The notes below the pieces were generated by a model. That model did not search any database. It saw only the letters and a list, made by a program, of their open reading frames with translations, and had not been told where the DNA came from. From an uncultured Psychrobacter sp. (GTDB lineage: Bacteria > Pseudomonadota > Gammaproteobacteria > Pseudomonadales > Moraxellaceae), in contig NZ_CANMAH010000003.1 of assembly GCF_947495825.1 (NCBI RefSeq), positions 124,001 to 188,000 on the forward strand: 64,000 nucleotides of DNA. The letters run 5' to 3'. A program made the translations under genes and the position numbers. The stretch's first letter is position 1, and the number at the start of each line of letters is the position of its first letter. This document shows positions 62,764 through 64,000 of this stretch, piece by piece.

Positions 62764-64000
62764 CTATTTATCCGTATTATCCGGACGCTTATTTGATACT
62801 GCATCAATGGAGACGGTGCTATCATCACTATCAGCAGCTTTGTTAGAAGCCGTATTTTTGTCTGTATCAGGTAGACGGTTTGGATCGAGCGAGCCTTTTT
62901 TATTCTTGGGCGCGCTGCCACTACCGTTGGCATTGGCTTTTAACGCGGCGACTGAGCTTGATGCTTTCTGCGCAGGCTTTTTAGTCTCAGAGGCTTTACT
63001 AGTAGCTTTAGATGCTGAGATAACAGTCTCTTGGCTATTAGCTACAGGACTAACAGGTTTTTCTTTAGTAGCCGAGTTATCTAACCCTGCTGGCGACTCT
63101 GTTACTGATGCAGTACTCGACTGAGCCGGTTGACTTTGATCACCTAACTCAGCTTTGGTTGCTGTAGCGTTGTCTTGCTTCAATTCATCGTCTACTTCTT
63201 CAGTCATCTCTTTTTCTTTGCGTTTTTCAGGCGCTTTTGAGTTGGCTTCAAAATGTGCATCAGCGATGGCACGTGCTTGTACTTGTTTGTCAGTGACATC
63301 TACAGGCTTTGGCTGTATATCGTCGTCGACCACCAAAGCGACCAGCTTACGATCACGGGGTACATTGCCATCAAATTTGTCTGTGATCACACTAAGCTTG
63401 CCTTCTTTATCAACTGTATATAAAGGGACAAATTGCTTGTTATCCGCTTTATATTGCTCAAAGCTATAGCTGTCAGTGATATTGGTAATTTTGATGCGCG
63501 CTTTTTTAGATAGCATACTAGCAAGTTTGGTGTACGTAACGTCTTTGCCAAATAGCCACTGAGAATGGAAGTTTGACTGTTTGGTGTCGCGCTCATTTTT
63601 GACTTTTTCGTCGCTGAACTTTAGACGAAATATCTTTTGTTCACCAAACTCATGACGATAATGAATCTCAGATAAGGTGTTTAGCTCTTTGTCTGTACTC
63701 ATCGCAAACAGATGGCCGATACCGATCAAGTCAAGATGATGGTCAGCGTGATCCGAGACTGGGTTACCAAAGTAAGTGCGTAAGCCGCTCATACGGGCAC
63801 CGGCAATATTGGTATAGTTGTTGTGCGCCACGATTACATCAAAGCCCTGATCTCGTAAAGACGTTGCTACTAATAACGCGATGGGGTTTGAACCGACGAC
63901 CAAAATACCGTTGGTAGCAGGCTCACGCACACCTAGCAAATTACCGACCATTTTTGCGCCTAAGCCTTGAATCATGACCGTACCGATGATGACCATAAAG
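62764..64000 (-). CDS. C-terminal part of a CPA1-type cation/proton antiporter with TrkA-N domain (cut by window edge)
   Basis: The frame is open to the right edge, so only about 410 residues are seen. The visible part starts in the last membrane helix (MVIIGTVMIQGLGAKMVGNL), then a TrkA-N/RCK-like Rossmann domain: GILVVGSNPIALLVATSLRD, VIVAHNNYTN, DLIGIGHLFAMSTDKELNTL. After about residue 250 the protein is low-complexity, rich in Lys, Ala, Ser and Thr, running for about 150 residues to the C-terminus, probably disordered. NhaP-type antiporters with cytoplasmic RCK domains exchange Na+ or K+ for protons. The lysine/serine-rich tail is unusual for the family. Its start lies beyond the window. 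Confidence 0.75.
   Translation of the reverse strand, partial: FMVIIGTVMIQGLGAKMVGNLLGVREPATNGILVVGSNPIALLVATSLRDQGFDVIVAHNNYTNIAGARMSGLRTYFGNPVSDHADHHLDLIGIGHLFAMSTDKELNTLSEIHYRHEFGEQKIFRLKFSDEKVKNERDTKQSNFHSQWLFGKDVTYTKLASMLSKKARIKITNITDSYSFEQYKADNKQFVPLYTVDKEGKLSVITDKFDGNVPRDRKLVALVVDDDIQPKPVDVTDKQVQARAIADAHFEANSKAPEKRKEKEMTEEVDDELKQDNATATKAELGDQSQPAQSSTASVTESPAGLDNSATKEKPVSPVANSQETVISASKATSKASETKKPAQKASSSVAALKANANGSGSAPKNKKGSLDPNRLPDTDKNTASNKAADSDDSTVSIDAVSNKRPDNTDK

Overview
The window reads as a chromosomal segment of a gammaproteobacterium of the Moraxellaceae, most likely Psychrobacter. This is inferred from the moderate-to-low GC content, the protein sequences, and the Acinetobacter-like block galE-galU-pgi-ugd-like-phosphomannomutase. 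No rRNA, tRNA, CRISPR array, prophage or intact insertion sequence was recognised.

Layout. 1-5.6 kb: the end of the 2-oxoglutarate dehydrogenase/succinyl-CoA synthetase cluster (sucB, lpd, sucC, sucD), with a stem-loop in every spacer. 5.6-16.6 kb: an AT-rich accessory surface-glycan region. It starts with a 5' remnant of galE, continues with a complete CMP-pseudaminic acid pathway (pseB, C, F, G, H, I) and a large TPR-glycosyltransferase, and ends in decay: a hydrolase-like pseudogene and a KpsC-like transferase lacking the usual C-terminal end. 16.7-23.5 kb: sugar-nucleotide supply genes (galE, galU, pgi, a UDP-glucose dehydrogenase-like protein that has lost its catalytic cysteine, and a phosphohexomutase).

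23.6-35.4 kb is core housekeeping: mazG, a ComEA-like protein, pcnB with a long basic tail, folK, panB, panC, rapZ, darP, dsbA, ubiG, a phosphoglycolate phosphatase-like HAD protein, a YciK-like reductase and a DksA-type zinc-finger protein. 35.4-45.4 kb holds exoD, an ompR without an adjacent envZ, tex, two lineage-specific exported proteins (one built of tandem repeats), a saccharopine dehydrogenase-like protein, a tiny DUF1328 membrane protein, phhB and a small GNAT. 45.8-58.1 kb holds ettA, plsB, ybaK, a CHMI-type tautomerase, an acyl-CoA dehydrogenase, a FUSC-type membrane protein, aroE, a lipoprotein and pabC.

58.1-60.4 kb is a small island inserted between pabC and mltG, genes that are commonly neighbours. 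It carries a clear homologue of DpnI (the endonuclease that cuts methylated GATC) and a DpnD-like small protein, both on the minus strand. Between them on the plus strand sit two paralogous genes of unknown function. This is the best candidate in the window for an undescribed system. The window ends with mltG, tmk and, on the minus strand, the C-terminal part of a CPA1-type cation/proton antiporter cut by the right edge.

Most convergent gene pairs are separated by strong bidirectional hairpin terminators, listed individually.
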